Below are positions 22,254 to 22,711 of a stretch of 22,711 nucleotides of DNA, one piece after another. The notes beneath the pieces are model-generated. The model did no database searches. It was not told where the DNA came from and was given only the letters and a program-made list of their open reading frames with translations. Numbering within the stretch: position 1 is the first letter of the stretch; each line of letters opens with the position of its first letter. This stretch comes from Thiohalobacter sp. (GTDB lineage Bacteria > Pseudomonadota > Gammaproteobacteria > DSM-19610): NCBI GenBank assembly GCA_027080445.1, contig JALWRY010000211.1:1-22711 (forward strand), in the 5' to 3' direction. A program made the translations under genes and the position numbers.

Positions 22254-22711
22254 GCAACGCACCCGTCATCACCGTGACGGCCTGTCCTGTGAGCGTCACG
22301 CGCCCGCCCTGCCCCCACAGTTTAATCCGGCCACCCCGACCCGATGCCTGGTATGCCGTCAGTTCAGACTTGTTCAGTCGTTCACGCCAGAAGGGATACA
22401 GGGCGCAATGTGCGGAACCGGTCACCGGGTCTTCGTCGATACCGGCCGCCGGTGCGAAAAAACGCGACACAAGGTCAAACCCAGGCTCATCGGCAGGCGC
22501 GGTCACGATCACGCCGCGCATGTCGACGGTTTTCAGCCGGGGAAAGTCCGGCGCCAGCGCCCGGATCCCGGCTGCCGTGGCAACGGAAACCAGGTAGTCG
22601 AGGCGATTGCGATAAACGCTCGCCTGATCCATGCCCAGTGCCGGCAATAAACCCTCCGGTGCATCCACACGGGTCACCGGCTCTTCAGGAAAATCCAGCT
22701 CTATCCAGTCC
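22246..22711 (-). CDS. PhzF-family isomerase, C-terminal part (5' partial)
   Basis: The frame stays open to the end of the window, so the start lies beyond it; the visible portion begins with DWIELDFPEEPV, the usual mid-protein strand. Further family marks are GMDQASVYRNRLDYLV, FPRLKTVDMRGVIVTAP, SRFFAPAAGIDEDPVTGSAH with the catalytic-loop aspartate/histidine region, and GRGGRIKLWGQGGRVTLTGQ. PhzF-like proteins catalyse isomerisation or hydration-type steps, often of unknown substrates. It overlaps the aminotransferase by 8 bp, so the two act together or are at least co-translated. Confidence 0.9.
   Translation of the reverse strand, partial: DWIELDFPEEPVTRVDAPEGLLPALGMDQASVYRNRLDYLVSVATAAGIRALAPDFPRLKTVDMRGVIVTAPADEPGFDLVSRFFAPAAGIDEDPVTGSAHCALYPFWRERLNKSELTAYQASGRGGRIKLWGQGGRVTLTGQAVTVMTGALHV

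Overview
The window looks like a chromosomal stretch from a GC-rich gram-negative bacterium, most likely a gammaproteobacterium. Supporting signs are a lipoprotein signal with a canonical lipobox, Sec signal peptides, AzoR, GlxI-type glyoxalase, TusA, and LysR/MarR/TetR regulators in tightly overlapping operons. No species call is possible. There are no rRNA or tRNA genes, no CRISPR array and no recognisable IS element or integrase.

Region A (1-6496, + strand) is a four-gene, translationally packed cluster. It holds the 3' part of a very large uncharacterised protein, a proline-rich phage tail-collar-domain protein, a protein that keeps the Glu-Lys-Cys triad of the nitrilase superfamily, and a triple-domain GT2 glycosyltransferase. 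It continues upstream of the window. It is the best candidate here for an undescribed system, possibly a phage-tail-like or surface structure with its own modifying enzymes. Region A ends at a degraded AraC-type regulator (about 6537-7066) and 159 bp with no gene.

Region B (7226-9940, - strand) runs from an exported, internally duplicated YdhR-like protein through glyoxalase I and a SRPBCC protein to an ECF sigma factor whose start overlaps the SRPBCC stop. A long structured terminator lies upstream and ends the preceding operon.

Region C (9940-11350, - strand) is a TetR regulator, TusA and a tautomerase. Nearly identical 16-bp palindromes precede both tetR and tusA, which defines a small TetR regulon.

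Region D (11451-14127, - strand) is a tightly overlapping operon: an EamA exporter, an antibiotic-biosynthesis-type monooxygenase, a lipoprotein alpha/beta hydrolase, a cupin and a 3'-truncated GFA-type gene. Divergent from it, region E (14426-16770, + strand) carries a single-cysteine MarR regulator, a glutathione S-transferase, a PNPOx-like flavoprotein and a methyltransferase.

Region F (16810-20854) is a LysR regulator divergent from an azoreductase, beta-hydroxyacid-dehydrogenase-like oxidoreductase and two tandem CPYC peroxiredoxin-like genes, one exported and one cytosolic. Region G (20865-22711, - strand) has a cupin, a class IV aminotransferase and the 3' end of a PhzF-family gene.

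From 7.2 kb onward the recurring theme is handling of reactive small molecules (quinones, aldehydes, electrophiles, peroxides). It is organised as successive small regulator-plus-enzyme modules. The common theme is inferred from the families; no substrate can be read from the sequence.
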